Below, piece after piece: positions 23,866 to 37,600 of a stretch of DNA of 64,000 nucleotides. Source of the DNA: Porites lobata (Eukaryota > Cnidaria > Anthozoa > Scleractinia > Poritidae); NCBI GenBank assembly GCA_942486035.1, contig CALNXK010000032.1:2338501-2402500 (forward strand). The letters run 5' to 3'. The position numbers and the translations under genes are program-made. Below the pieces are notes generated by a model, which was not told the DNA's origin, did not search any database, and saw only the letters and a list, made by a program, of their open reading frames with translations. Every line of letters begins with the position of its first letter. Position 1 is the stretch's first letter.

Positions 23866-24468
23866 ACTGACTGTTTTATTTTTAGTTTAAAAAATTAAAA
23901 GGTAAGAGCTATTTTGTAAGTCAGCAAGTGTGCAGTTTTCCCATGTATGATTAAATTTGCATACTAAAAAAACAAGCAACAGAAGTAATTTTGGTTGGCC
24001 GATTCAGCAAATGTCAATGAATCAAAAAAGTGGGTGGCAGACGTTTCGTAGAAGGTTTGTATCAGGCTCTCTTTTTGTTTCGCCTTACCCGCCAGAATGT
24101 TATTTACAAAACAAAATGAAAATTAAGCCTGATCTCAGGTTAATTACCTGTGGTCTCAATCAACAAAAATGCAAAACAAGAGGCCAATATTCAGCCATCT
24201 TGACCAGAAAAGCTTGGTCAATAAAGAATTTATTGTATGGCCAAAAAGGGAATGTTTACTTGCGGGACCAACACTTGAAATCGCGAGCAGGCAAAATGGG
24301 CCCATCTTGTCTGCTTGGGCAGCCAATCAGAATGCAGGATTTGCTTTATCTTGCCCGCCAGCGGATTTAGCCATATAATGAAAAGATTTAGTGGACGATT
24401 GCGAGAGGTGGTCGCTGACAAGAATTGAGTAACAGGGGGTCCCTTCCGACAAGAGGTCCTGAAACATC
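23866..24468. other. No gene recognised
   Basis: A 137-codon plus frame from 23957 crosses the segment but has no domain, no splice context and biased composition. I do not call it. Confidence 0.4.
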
Positions 24469-25160
24469 TAGGGGACTGATCGTTTATTACATCCCAGGGA
24501 GGGGTGGGGGTTTTCAGAAAAGTAATAATTACATATAAAAATTGTACCCCCCTTGTACCGTCCTTGTGCTCCTATGCAGAATTGCAAGAGAGCTCAATCT
24601 CTCGTCTGTCATGGTCCTTCGTGAAGGAGTTTGCAGTCTCTTCATACCGCTGAAGCTACGCTCAGCTGTGTTTGTTGACACAGGATAAGTCAACAAAATT
24701 ATGAGAGCCGTGACATATACTCCAGGATAGAATTGGAGTTGACTTGGTCAAATTCTCAGCCAAGGTCTGTGGCTTCACATTTGGATCCATTTCACTCCAC
24801 TTAATCCATAAAAGGATAAAGGAAATCCTAACACAAAAACACCAGTATAATGCAAAATATTTATCCCGATTTAATGATAAAAATGCTTGCAGGAAATAAA
24901 AAAGGTCTATATATTTTTTCCAGATTTCTGTTGTATGCATAGGCATATGTGCAAACATTCACCCTACATTCCTGATAGGAGAAATAGCTGATAGGTCCTG
25001 GGCCGAGCTTTATATGGGTAACATTTTGTTGCTGACAAAGAACCGCCAAAGTGTATTTTTCGTCTTCTTTTCAAGGAAATGTGGATTTGCTTCAATCATG
25101 ATGATATAGTTTGAGAAAATTGTACCCCCCCACCACAATGTAATAAACGATTGGTCTCTA
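24469..25160 (-). mobile_element. hAT-type DNA transposon remnant
   Basis: Inverted ends match as TAGGGGACTGATCGTTTATT on the left and, reverse-complemented, TAGAGACCAATCGTTTATT on the right. On the minus strand about 24700-24574 reads TYPVSTNTAERSFSGMKRLQ followed by TPSRRTMTDERLSSLAIL, a textbook hATC dimerisation motif. The rest of the transposase is lost or full of stops. It lies about 0.5 kb upstream of the first RhoGEF coding exon. Confidence 0.8.
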
Positions 25161-25636
25161 ATTTTTGGAAGATAATTTATTGCATGCAATTAATTTTGTT
25201 AGTTACGTACAAGAGTTCCATGTTATCAGTGAAAAATGTTGCTATACTTTGTGTGGCATAGTACATTACATCAAACAAAGATCACATCATTTGTCAAGTG
25301 GTCACTTAAAAAAAGGTTAAAAGCAATGAAAAGTAATAATAGTTTTATTTTTTAGTCTATTAAGATAACAATAAGTCATTTAAATATCCACACTTGTTTT
25401 ATAATATCATTTCACTGAAATCATAGATCAGTGTATCATTGCAGCCATAGAAAAAAGTAACTACAAAAATGATGGCGCTGGATTGACGTAAGATTTATGA
25501 ATCTAAACTTGTGGTCATCGTGGGTATTCATTATTTTGACTTCACAGAATTAAAGATCTCTGTTGTGTCTTTGTTTTTCTACAGTTTCCTTGGTCACGAG
25601 TATACATATTGTCATTATGATGACACATAACCTACT

Positions 25637-28600
25637 ATGATGGAAAACAAATCTGATGAAGGCAGTGAAAATGCCAGGGAATCTGTTATTTATGATGATC
25701 TAATATCAGAAGGCGAATTAAATAAAGAGAGCTTTACTGTTACAAAAGATGCTTCTCAAGAGGCTGACAGTAATGAATGCAAGGGAGCAGGTCTAAATAA
25801 TAATGACCAAAAAGCTCTAGAATCAGAAACAAGACAGAGTGAAAAGAAAGAAAAGACTGGGTACAGTAATGCTGGAAAAAAGGATGCACCGCCAAGGAAA
25901 GAACCAGAGCAAGATATCTCTCATTGTAAAACTGTTAAGGAATCATCTGAAGACCAGAGAAGAAAAATCCGTAAGGACAGCAATGACAAGGAGCTTTGGA
26001 CCCCAGTGAAAAGTGAGCTGAAGGATAGCAAAGGTGATGAAAGAAAGATTGAGACAGAAGTGGTACAGGAACTTCTTGATGATAAACCTTCAAAGCCACC
26101 AAGACGACCTCCTCAAAAGAAACCCGAGCAAATAAAGAAGGATGTGAGAGAGAGGGGAGAATATGAAGAGGAAGGATCACCTCTTCACAGTCCTGATCCT
26201 GTAAAACCTCCTAGAAGACGTCTTCCACAATCTCCAACACAACATGTGAAGCCAGACACAGTCATTTCAGGAACATTACCATCAGAAGGTAATGTTACAA
26301 CTAGTGATTTACTTTCAGAAACTGATGATGGCTTAGGGCAAACACCAAGAGAAATTGTTTGCAAGCCTGTGCTGACATCAAGCCCAAACCAAGAGGTAAT
26401 CCCCAGTTTGACTGTGGAGAGAATTGATGCACTTGACACTAGTCGTAGAACCCTTTCATACATTGACGTATCATCAGGGAAAGGAAAAACCAAACGGGTG
26501 GAATCATTTTATGATTTTCTGTACTCTCGGGATGATTCCATTGCCAATGTGACATCTCCAGTTTTGAATGATGGTGATAGAGCTGGAAGTGTATCACACT
26601 CTGAGGAGCATCCCTATGATGCAGTGCATACTGAAGACAGTATAACAGACACTGTCAGTGAAAAAAGCTATACAGGAAGTACATATGAAGAAGTTATTGT
26701 CAACCAAGGTAGGAAATATTTATAAAGTCAGTTATAGAATCAAGTGAATATATACAAAAGTATTGTTGAAAAGATAAAACAAAATTTACCTGTTTTAATA
26801 TTGACAAATAACAATAGAGTGATTTTACTTTGGTAAAATTGGTAGTAGAATACAACACACTATTATGCACTAATTCTATTGTCTTCTTTTGTTTACCTCT
26901 CACTATTTTGCACTATTTGTTAGTACCTGTTTCACAGTTCAAGTAAAATTACTGTATATCTCCAGAATGGCCTGTCTATGAGCTACGTTTGCCTTGAAAT
27001 TTCAGGGTATTTCAGTGAGTCAATCTTAACGAAAGTTTCAGACATTGTTATGTACATCATGAAGAATATCTGATGAGGTTTAAAAAGAATTCTGTCAAGC
27101 CATTCTAGAGATATACAAAAAAGTGCTAAAAGTCAAAATTTAGAATCAAGTTGCATTTAGGCGGGTGGGGAGAACACAGGTTAGTTTTCAGAATCGCAGG
27201 AAAGAAAATACACCAGAATTTGCAAGCAGTGAAATATGATATTAAGCAGCATTCATATGAGTTATTTAGAATTTTTTATTAAGCAATTAATCACAGCTAT
27301 TGGAAATATAGGGCTTAAAATATATTTATGTCTTACTAGAATTCAAACATACAGAACTTTTAAGTTCTCACAGAGGTTATTTCCTTAACACCACTCTGAT
27401 GTCGGATTTTCAGTTGCAGGTCTAGATAGCGGAAAATTTGACTTTAACAGTTTCAATTTTTTTTGTTTATTGTTGCCATAGTGATGTTGATTTTACTTAC
27501 AACTTCATTTTGACAAACTTCAATTCAATGTCAGTCAGTGGTAAAAAATTTAATAGCGATTGGACAAGGATAAAATCACTTTTAAGGGGATGAAAAAGTA
27601 TCAGTATGGTCCACGAAAAACTGTCTCAAAACACCGTACATTAATTCCTGAAATATTTCTTATGTAATGAAAACTTAAATAATGTTCATTATAACTGAAG
27701 ACTTGCATTCAACTTCATCTTACTGGGACATTCCTGTCATAATGAGTTCTAGTACACATGTATGAATTCCATGAATTGATGAACTGTCCATGAATTCTAT
27801 TGCTTGAAAGCGTCGATTACTTTGGAACAATTGATTACTTCAGTGATCGAAAAAGAGAACAATCTTAATGAGCAAAACTTTGAGGTATACTGGAAAACCA
27901 GGAGCGAGGATGGAGGATCGAGAATCTCGGATTGGGATCGAGGATTGGTTAAAAAAACTTGAAAATAAAATAAACAAATAGATCTTGGTGATGTGGGCCA
28001 CAAACTGTACATAAATTTCACAAAACATATCCAGGGGGGGGGGGTACTCGGGATTTCAAGTGACGGGGATGATCAAATGGAGCCAAAAGTCAATACTCAA
28101 AAAATTCCCTAGGGCTTCCAGCAAAACCCAAAAAAATCCCTGGACCAAAAATTAACCCCCAAAAAACCCCATGCCAATTTTAATTTGCGGCCCTCAAAAG
28201 TTCCAGAAAGGGGTAATGCTATAACACAAAGAAAAACGTGGGAAACTGAACACTCGTGTTTTTTTTCATCATACCATCTGAATATATCCTTTCCCTCATC
28301 TGGCAGTCATTTTAAAAAGGTAGAGCGGGTGCAAGAGACACCCAAGAACGGTTTTGTTTCAACAGCAACATTATGAATGACGCTAAACAAGACCAACCTG
28401 AACATCACATTTCAAACCCACAAGTCACAAGTGAAAGAAATCAAAAGTTCACTAAAGCAAAAGGGATTCCAGGGACGGTAAAGCCAATTGACTGAATTGA
28501 AGCAGTTGAAGTCTTGTACACGACCGGGCACCACTGGACAATGCAGACTATTGTATAACACGTGCGATGTAAAGCGACACCATAGTTAACTATTAAACGA

Positions 28601-31600
28601 CAGCAAAACACGTTTGTTTGTACTTTATTCGCAGAACTACGCGGCCAGGGCACTACCGATTCTTTTTAATACCCCCAAAAAATGGCTACTCAGATCAAGC
28701 TACCCAAGCCAAATTTTCGTACCCAAAAAAATCCCGGAATCGAAAATTTCAAACCCAAAAAAATCCTTCGATCATCCCCGTCACTTGAAATCCCGAGTAC
28801 CCCCCCTGAGAAAACATAACCCAACTCGCTGTACTAAACACTACTCTGAGTCTGACTGGGTCAGTGATTGTTTTGATGAGAAAGTGAAATTTTTTTGGAA
28901 AATGAAACCCTTTATCCCAGTGATACTGTGATAAAATGCACGCTATGTACAGCTCTTAACATTGTACTCTGAGATCACATAAACATCAACTGAATGAAGA
29001 TATTAAAAGCAGATACTTATAAGCAACCAAGGAAAATGATTACTTTCATGCAATTAACTGTCTGTTGTATAAGGTTCTGCTAAACTTAAACATTTTTCTT
29101 ATGCTGAACAAAAACTGTACCAAGCCATATCTTGTCTGCTACATAGAAGCTATATATATTTATACTGATAAAAATCATTGTTCAATTTTTTAAGTGTAAA
29201 ATCCGCGAAAGAGTTCTCCTCACTGAAGCAATATCAGTATGCAGAAGGTTTTCAACGGCTTCACACCGGTGTGAAGCTAAGATGTGCAGCCTGTCTCTCC
29301 TTGCAAATTTTAAGTTTTGAGTATTTACATTATGACATTTAACATTTGTTTTGTATTCCAAATGAAAAAGTAGCATAACAGCACCAGCTGACAATAAAAT
29401 TTTTTTCCAAGCAAGCGAGACTCAACGCTACTAAGAGTGTTTTTGTTACTGAGAAGAACAGTGATCCTAACAAGATATTTATGGAAAGAGTGCTTGGTGA
29501 GCGAGTTTGTTTTAATAAAAACTCAAAGATGTTATCAAAATCCCCAAAGCCAAATGTTTTAATAAATAATTTTCAGTGTCCTTAAAACCTTTTGAAGAAT
29601 ACTAATTTTATTGAACTGGACGTACTTATCAAAAGCCTTCAATAAAGTTGACAGTGATGTTCATTGCACCTACTTTGCAGTTATGAAATTTTCTAACAGA
29701 GTGGATGCAAAATCTTGTGTATTTGAAGTAAACTGATCAACTATGTTCAGTGGATAATTACTTATCGGGACGGGGCGTAGCTTTCTGCACAAAGACTGTC
29801 CATGCATTTTAAGGAAGTTAAATCGGTTTGAAAAAAGATGACTTGAAAGGTAAAGTTTATTGACAAATTTAGGTTACATTATTTGTCAATATCTTTGATC
29901 ACAACTGTGTGAGAGTACAAAAACATGCACACAGTTGAACACAGAGTTTTGTACAGGCGATAATACTGAGCAGTTTAAACTCCATTTTACAGATACACAC
30001 AAGTGAAAAAGAATATTAAGAAGTATAAAATTACTGAATGTAATATTAAAAAGGATTCGATTATTGACATTTTGACACAATTTACCATTTTCTAGATATA
30101 TGCTTCCTTCTCATGTCTTCTTTTAAGTTGCATGCATTGCTTCATGGCTTTTTTTAATTTTGCTGTTAGTACGACCAGCTCTTTCCTTAGTTTTGTTAAT
30201 TGAAACAGGTATCCTTTAGCTTACCCGTCGTGTTCGAGCTTTTAATGTTTATCGTTTTTCAGCAACTGAGCTGCAATTTACTGATGTTTGTTTGTGTTTT
30301 TTTGCCAAGAAATTCCCCGTATTAGCTTTGCAATCATGCTGTGAAGTCTGTTGTCCCAGGGCCATCAGGGAATACAAATATCGTCTACTTCTTCTCAGTT
30401 GCCTATGCTGAAAATTCATTGGTAACTTTGTTCCCTCTAAAAACATTTAGAATACCATATGTTAATAAATGGCATTATTTTGCCGTAAAGTAGACTGCTT
30501 AAGTTCACATCGAACTTATGAGTAGATCCAGCTATTAGTGTGGACCTAATGTAATAATGGTTAGTACTGGTAATACTATTGCAATGTCTTGTGTGTTCCA
30601 TAGAGGCATATGTCATGCCCTCACACGATGATGAAAGTGATGAATTCTCTGATGGTACTGATCCTTGGGGTTCAGACTTTGAAACTGAAGATGACATGAC
30701 AGATGTAGCAAGCCTAAGAACATCACAGGGTGACTTAAAGGATGAGGAGGAAGAAGATCCCTATGATTCTGTGGAAATTAGTCCCATGACGGAAAGAAAA
30801 AGACCGGTAATAGGCCTCTTGCAATAGCTGATCACGTGACTAACTCTTTGCAAATACAAAAACTGTTCTTTTTGTTAACTTAAAAAGATTTAGCAGAAAC
30901 TGAAAGAGAATACAAAATTTAGGTAACTTGTAAATTTTCAGCCGTATATCTCAAAAGTAGTGATTGCAACAGCTGCTGAAAATTAGAAGGATCTGTATGG
31001 AAAAAACAGCTCTTGCCACCCATTCACAGCAGAGTAGTTTTTATAGAAGTCCTTGTAAACAGAGTTCTTAAGTGATTACGTCATAAAAACTAAATTTTTA
31101 AAATGACGGGATTTGTCAGATATTTCGAAAGAAAACATCTGAAAGGCCTACTTGCCAAAAACTAGCATTGTGGGGCAAATTGTCTCGGAGATACTAGTCC
31201 CATTTCGCTCTGATGATTCCCTACAAATCCTTCTAAATTTGACTCGGTTCCTAATGTTATGAACTGAGTCAAATTTAGAAGGATTTGTATGGAGCCATCA
31301 TATGCATTAGTAACAGAAGGGAGCATAGTGCTTGACCTGTAAACAACATTTTCAGAAAATGTTTTGTTCTTTTTCACCAGATAGTGACCAGAATGTGGCT
31401 TAGCTATCTTCAAACCGGTTTTTTTCCGCAAAATTTTTTAGGCGCAGATGGATTAGCGCGTTGCCCATGGTTTCATAAATATTTGACCCCATTTTTGTTT
31501 TTATTATTTCATCAACTTTGTCTAAGATAATGGTACTTGCAGAAGTATGAAGGTAACTGTCGGTTTAACATTATTGTGGGGAAAAATTGATTTGTAAATT

Positions 31601-34600
31601 TATCACCAATTGCAGCATTAATTATTTTTATCATTTTTTGTTGTCATTTTAACGTTTAGTTTAGGTTTGTGTCTGAGATTACAAATTTTTCACCGTTCAA
31701 ACGACCATCAGGATCCCTTGGAGTTCCTGGACTGAAGGGGCACCTGAAAGGATGTCTTGGATTAAACAAAGCATCTAGTCAGCCTTATTTACCTAGCACT
31801 AAAACCCAGAAAGGTAATGTAATTTTTACCCTTAAGTGCAGTAGTTTCCAGCCAGCTTAATTAGTGAAACAAATATTAGGATGCTTGGTATATATTATGT
31901 TACAAGTCAAAATTAAATTCAGGTTATTAATTCTCTTTCTCTTTTCTCTCCTGGTCCTAATTATTCATGAATACAGACTCCTACCTTTATTCCAAATTCA
32001 TATGGTAACAATAATTTCTACCAATTTATTTTCAGATGATGAAACGGATGGTGTCTATGTAGACCCAGACATCACAGACTCAGTTAACTATCAACAGCCA
32101 GTAATGCCACCCATGCCTAGTGAACTTTCCACTGATCAGGTATATAGTGCATATATATGGAGGCAAATGCATGCAGGCTTTTTAAGAATGATTGTGTTGT
32201 TAGGGAAGGGAGCTAGCACGAGTATGAATATAACAGATACGTGGTGTGGACCTTTCAAGCCACATAGATAACAATAGTAACTGCTGTGACTTGTGTAAAT
32301 TTTGAGTCATGTACATTTGTATATAGTTTTAGGTTTAAGATAAGATCATTAATTTAAAAGTCACGTAATAGATTAGTGTGCTAGTACGTAGGAAAGTGTC
32401 CCCAATTAGCTAACTGTTGAGCTAAATACATTGACGCTAAAATAAAGTCATTATTATTATTATTATTACTATTATTATTTCTATTATTATTATTATTAAT
32501 ACTATAACTTTTTTTCTCTTAGTGTGGTACTTGTGCCATTAACAGCAGCACTGCAAATATGGAATAATTACATCAATCATACTTTTACATTCAGACTCAT
32601 TCAGTCATTTAAACAGTCAACAGTAAATAGCATTTTGTCCACTTTTAAGACTTGAAAATGGAGTTACACTTTCGTTCTGCCCAACTTTAGATCAAGAGAT
32701 ATCAGATTGTTAAATTCATGCTGGAGAGTGAGGGAGACTACATGAGACTGTTGGATCAACTCAGTAAGGTCAGTTATAAACATGCTGATCAGCACTCACT
32801 TGTATTTTCTTCGACGAATAGCAAATAAAAAAACTTAAGGAGTATTTTTCATCACCAACTTTTACATTTTCATGCAAGTGTAAGAATGATATCTCATGTC
32901 TTTCTTTTTGTTTTTATAGCAATATGAGTTGCCAATCAGAGAGCGAGATCTTCTTGAACCAAACAAGATTGAAATAATATTCCAACATGTTCAGCGTGTA
33001 CTGCAATGTCATGCTATGTTTAATATTGCATTAAGTGCAAGAATGGCAGACTGGACTCCTAATGATATGATAGGTGACATTCTGTATGCTTTGGTGAGTT
33101 ATATTATTGTTTATAGTGAAACTGTCATATTTGAAAAAGTTATTGGGCTTCAAGACTGCAAAATAAAATTTGGGATTTGTCTTACATTATGGCTGCTCAA
33201 ACTGGGGCACTGGGAAGAAGATTATCCAATCACAGCATTTTTTGAAAAAAAAAATTCTCAAGTCTTTTTACAAACGCACCAATAAATCTAAAAGGCAGGA
33301 AACTGAACACAAAACTCTCACACCTCTGCCCGTGGCTTTTGACTTAACATATTATTTTACTCACATGTTAAAAACATTGTCATGATTCTGATTGGATATA
33401 CCGTATTTCCTTGAATAATAAGCTGGGGACGATTATTTCTTTTTTCGTTTCAAAAGGGGGCAATTAATCGAGGAAGGCAATTATTTCAAATGCTGCTCAC
33501 TAAAAGTTGCGTGTCCTAATTATTTTGTTTTATTATCCCATCATATCAAAAAATATCCCTTCAAATAAACTGAACATGGGCTTTCAAAGTGTCCCAAATC
33601 GGGTTGCTTGATTAATTTTCAGAGCTTGAATCATCATTGATCAGTTTTGCTGGATCAGAGTCCACTTCCACTTGACAGGAAGAGGATAAAAGAAAGAGAA
33701 AATGGCGAGAGGGTTTGGGGGGGTGGGGCGATTATTCAAGGAGGCGATTATTTCAAATATTTCCATCATAGGGGGCAATTATTTGAGGGATGCGATTAAT
33801 CGAGGGATGGCTATTATTCGAGGAAATACGGTATCCTTTTCCTTGTGTGCAAAAAATACTGTTCCCTCCTCTGAATGGCTATAACTCATTGACATAATTA
33901 TGAAAATTTTCAACAGAGCTTTTCAGTGAGTATATGTCATTATGTATATAATAATTTCCTTTTCTTTATTTCAGTTTTGCAAGTCCATGGTACTTGATGC
34001 ATATAGTGGATATGTGAACAATTTTCCCAAAGCTATGGATACTGTGAAACTTGCTTGCAGAACACATCTTGCATTTGCACAATTTTTAAAAGTAAGATGT
34101 TCAGAGTACAATGAAATGTACCTTGCCACAGTTCCACCTTATTATTACAACCAATGATTACTTTTTAAAAATCCCCAGTCATCATATTCTGAGCAATTTT
34201 TCCCATTGATAATCAAACAAAGAACTTTGTTTGATTACTAATGTCAACAGTTTTGAGGCGCATCTAAGACTTATCTTTTTTGAACTGTATATCAGTGATG
34301 AATTTTATTTTATTTACTTACTTTGCATGCGTATAATTATACTTTTTTTCATTATTGTTTGACTGTTTCATGTAGACTAATGCGCAGCTGATCATTCTTA
34401 AAGGGACACAGTCAGCTGATGCACATGCGCATTTCATATCATTTCTTAGCTGATTTGTATATCACAAGACACGCACATGAAACAGAAAGTGAGGAGCACA
34501 TCCCAAATACTCTAAACAAAACTATCTAGTAGAGTTGAACTAGTTACAAGCCAAAATCATGATTATAGTCCCTATGCCATATCAGAGCACATACATTTGA

Positions 34601-37600
34601 TTTCAGATTGAGGTAAACGCTTTTCAAACTGACAAAGGTAGTGTCCAGGTCAGCGTGGTCCTTTAACTGACTGTGTCCCAGTTTAAATGTTAAGTTGTAC
34701 AAATTAACTTCATAAATTATTATTATTGTTATTGTTATTATTATTATTATTAAACACAGTCCACTCATGTTATTGCAGTCACTCTGGGGGCCTGTCCTTT
34801 CTAGTGAGAGTGCCTAATACATGCAGTTGACACCTCGGACACCTCGCTATTGCGGACATCCTGCTTATGTGGACAAGAGCCAGCCCCCCGGCGAAACGCA
34901 TAGAGAAATGACTGAAACAAACTCCTGCTACTACAGACTCTCTTTATTACGGAAATGCGGACACTTTCCTGCCCCCAAGCGCGACATTTCTTTGTTTTTT
35001 CTCTCACTATGGCAGATACTTGAGTATACTTCATCAAATATCCTGACTCACATAACATGAAGAATAACACGACATTACAATAAAGGAAAATATGACACAA
35101 AGTGCTAGCGACTCCTTCTTTGTGAAAGAGTAAAGAAATGACTGCTCTACAGTATTTTAGGGAGAAAAGACATTGCCATTAGAGCTTACAAACATTTTGC
35201 ATTATGAAGTTTACTGTGCAGCATTTCTGCGATAAAAGAGCTGCCAAAAACAATAAAAAACAATATATTTGACAGCAAGTTAACATTTTAGCCATTCACG
35301 TTACTGGAGCAGTTTCCGTTTGGTTTTTAAAGCCCTTTCTTATGTATCCCTTGTCATTGCAGGAGCTTGGAAGTGACAATACAGCATATTTACAATACTA
35401 TTTACAATCTTATTATCTTTAATCTCTTATGATCCATAATTAACAGGAGTAAAGAATTGTTAAACTACAATGTCTCTGGGACTTTTACATATTATTTCAT
35501 AAGCTTCAAGAGAAAACAATTTTTTTTCTTTCGTACCCTGCTACTACGGACTCTCACTATTATGGACACTAAATCTTTCCCCCGAAGGTGTCCGCAATAA
35601 TGAAAGTCAACTGTAGCTGGAGTTTATTTCGGTCAAACATCTGTCATATATTTTTTATCAGGGATTCACCATTTTTACCTTGTCCTTTTTACATACCAGC
35701 TCTTGTTAATTTGACTTGATTTCCAGCAGTCCCTCAGGTTTGTTGGGCAGGCGAGCATGTTGAGTACAAGCCAAAAAAATACAGTAAAACCCCGCAACTA
35801 AAAGCCTGGATTTTTCCAAGTTAGCTTAAACAGGTTCTTATATAAATGGTAGTTGGCACACCTTCAGGCTATGTAGGTTCTTAAATAGGTTCTTAGTTTC
35901 CAAAGAAAAAAGGTACAATATAGCTAAGAGTATTTGGTGGTTCAATTGACATATCTTATATTTGTCTGCCAAGTTTTTCATAGATTTTAGAAAGTAAGAA
36001 CCTGTTTCAAATTTTGGGCTAAAAAGGTTCTTAAATAGAGGTGGCTTAACTGGCAAATTTTAGCCTAACAGGTTCTTAAAATCCAGGTTCTTAGTTGCGG
36101 GGTTTTACTGTATGGCCAATGCATTCACGAGTCCTGCCAAGTCTGAGTGACTAAGAAGCCAGGTCTGCTTTCAGTCTAAAATTTGCTTGGGTGTTAGACT
36201 TCGAGTATAGGAACACATTTTGAATTACTGTAAAGTCACATTTCTTTAAGGCTAAAAAATACTTCACCGTTCCTTACAGTCTCGTAGACAGTCCAGCCCT
36301 AATAGCGTCTCACTTCACCATTTGATGTTAAAACCAATCCAGAGATTTCCACAGATATTAGCGCTTCTCCAGGTAAGCAATAAATTAAACGCTAAGTAAT
36401 ATCATTTTCATTATTGTTATTTTTGAATTTTATCATTAACTGACAGTCATGATCGTATTGAGTTGTTATCAGGCCCTGAACGTAGTTATATGTGTAAATG
36501 ATCTGCCTTCTCTGCCATCCTTGCTCTTGGAAAGTGTATGTGTTGTCATATGAAGGAATCTTACAATCTTTCCATATTTATTGCATTCTCTTTGACAGCA
36601 GTACCTTGGACTAGACAGGTGAAGTATAATATCCAAACCCAAAGGAATAGATTTCCAACCACCTTTCTATGAGGATCTGTAGAATACTGGTATATTAAGT
36701 GCATTGTTAAGAGATGTTCACTGGAGTGCTTGTTTTTATTTTTAGGAATTGCTGTTGGTGACTCCTAAAGATCACCCAGATCGTGTCCCACTGCAGCTTG
36801 CTTTGACACAGTTGGAATGTCTGGCAGAGAATTTAAGAGAAAGGAAAAGGGAAGCGGAACTTAGGAATAAGGTGAAACTTCTAGATGGGCTGATAGCACA
36901 GAGCCACAAGGTAAATTATATGCTAATTATTAGAATATATTCTCCCCTGATTTGAGCAAATTTTTGCTGATCCAGTTAACTCTCATCTACCCTGGGTGCC
37001 AGAGACTTCATGGGTGGTTTCCGGTTTCACTGAAGTCTTAACTCTCACCTCAGATGTTATGATATTGCAGGAGAACACTCTGATTATACTGACATTAGCA
37101 GCAAAAGTTACATTAATTTTAATTGCGAAAAAAAACTCCCACTGTGATTCTAAGTATTAGGGACTCCTTTTAGGGCTGAACATTTCAATTTTATTGTGCA
37201 ACTAACTCTTTTTATAATGGACACTGAGGTGAGTGAGGAGCACTTGAGACACACCTAAGGTCTACTTCATCAATCCACAACTATACCCTAAATGACAGAC
37301 TTGTTCCGGGGTTTAACTTAAATTTCTAGTTCATATAAAGAAAGGCTCAAAGATTAACTAGTTGATCAATGTTTTGATGTCGTTGTTTCTCAGAGTGACA
37401 GAAAAAGACGTGAAAAGGAAAATCTAAAACATATGTGCGAGGAATAATGTTGTAGTCACTAGTTAAGGATGTTGATTGTTTTCTCTCTTCATGTAGTCTC
37501 TGATGTCAGGAAATCGGTATTTTGTCAGGCAGGATGACTTTGTTCAGTGTGTAAGTACATTTTATGTTTGAGCAGGGTATTAACTTTGAACAATGTTGTT

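Larger units (their letters stand above)
25637..32139 (+). other. RhoGEF exons 1-4: disordered N-terminal region
   Basis: This part of the RhoGEF covers residues 1-511. It is acidic and Ser/Lys-rich, with two proline/arginine motifs that look like SH3 ligands, PPRRPPQKKP at 154-163 and PPRRRLPQSP at 191-200. Several tyrosines sit in acidic contexts (for example VIYDDL, YEEVIV, DPYDSVEI). Exon 1 (1072 nt) ends in phase 1 and is completed by AG of exon 2 at 30604. The N-terminal half is longer than I would expect from vertebrate ARHGEF10. Its membership of the same gene rests on phase continuity and on the lack of any stop or promoter between it and the DH exons. Confidence 0.75.
32691..36910 (+). 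other. RhoGEF exons 5-9: DH (Dbl homology) catalytic domain
   Basis: Five phase-0 exons encode residues 512-720. Conserved region 1 is seen as IVKFMLESEGDYMRLL, with the Glu-Tyr pair that contacts the GTPase switch in Dbl proteins. Conserved region 3 is LMLKPIQRFPQILALLQELL, the signature helix. Between them the QCHAMFNIAL and KSMVLDAYSGYVNNF stretches are nearly identical to ARHGEF10-family proteins. The catalytic core looks intact, so the product should be an active exchange factor. Confidence 0.9.

Noticed and set aside
23957..24370. 137-codon plus-strand frame
   Set aside because: No domain, no signal and atypical composition next to MITEs; probably non-coding.
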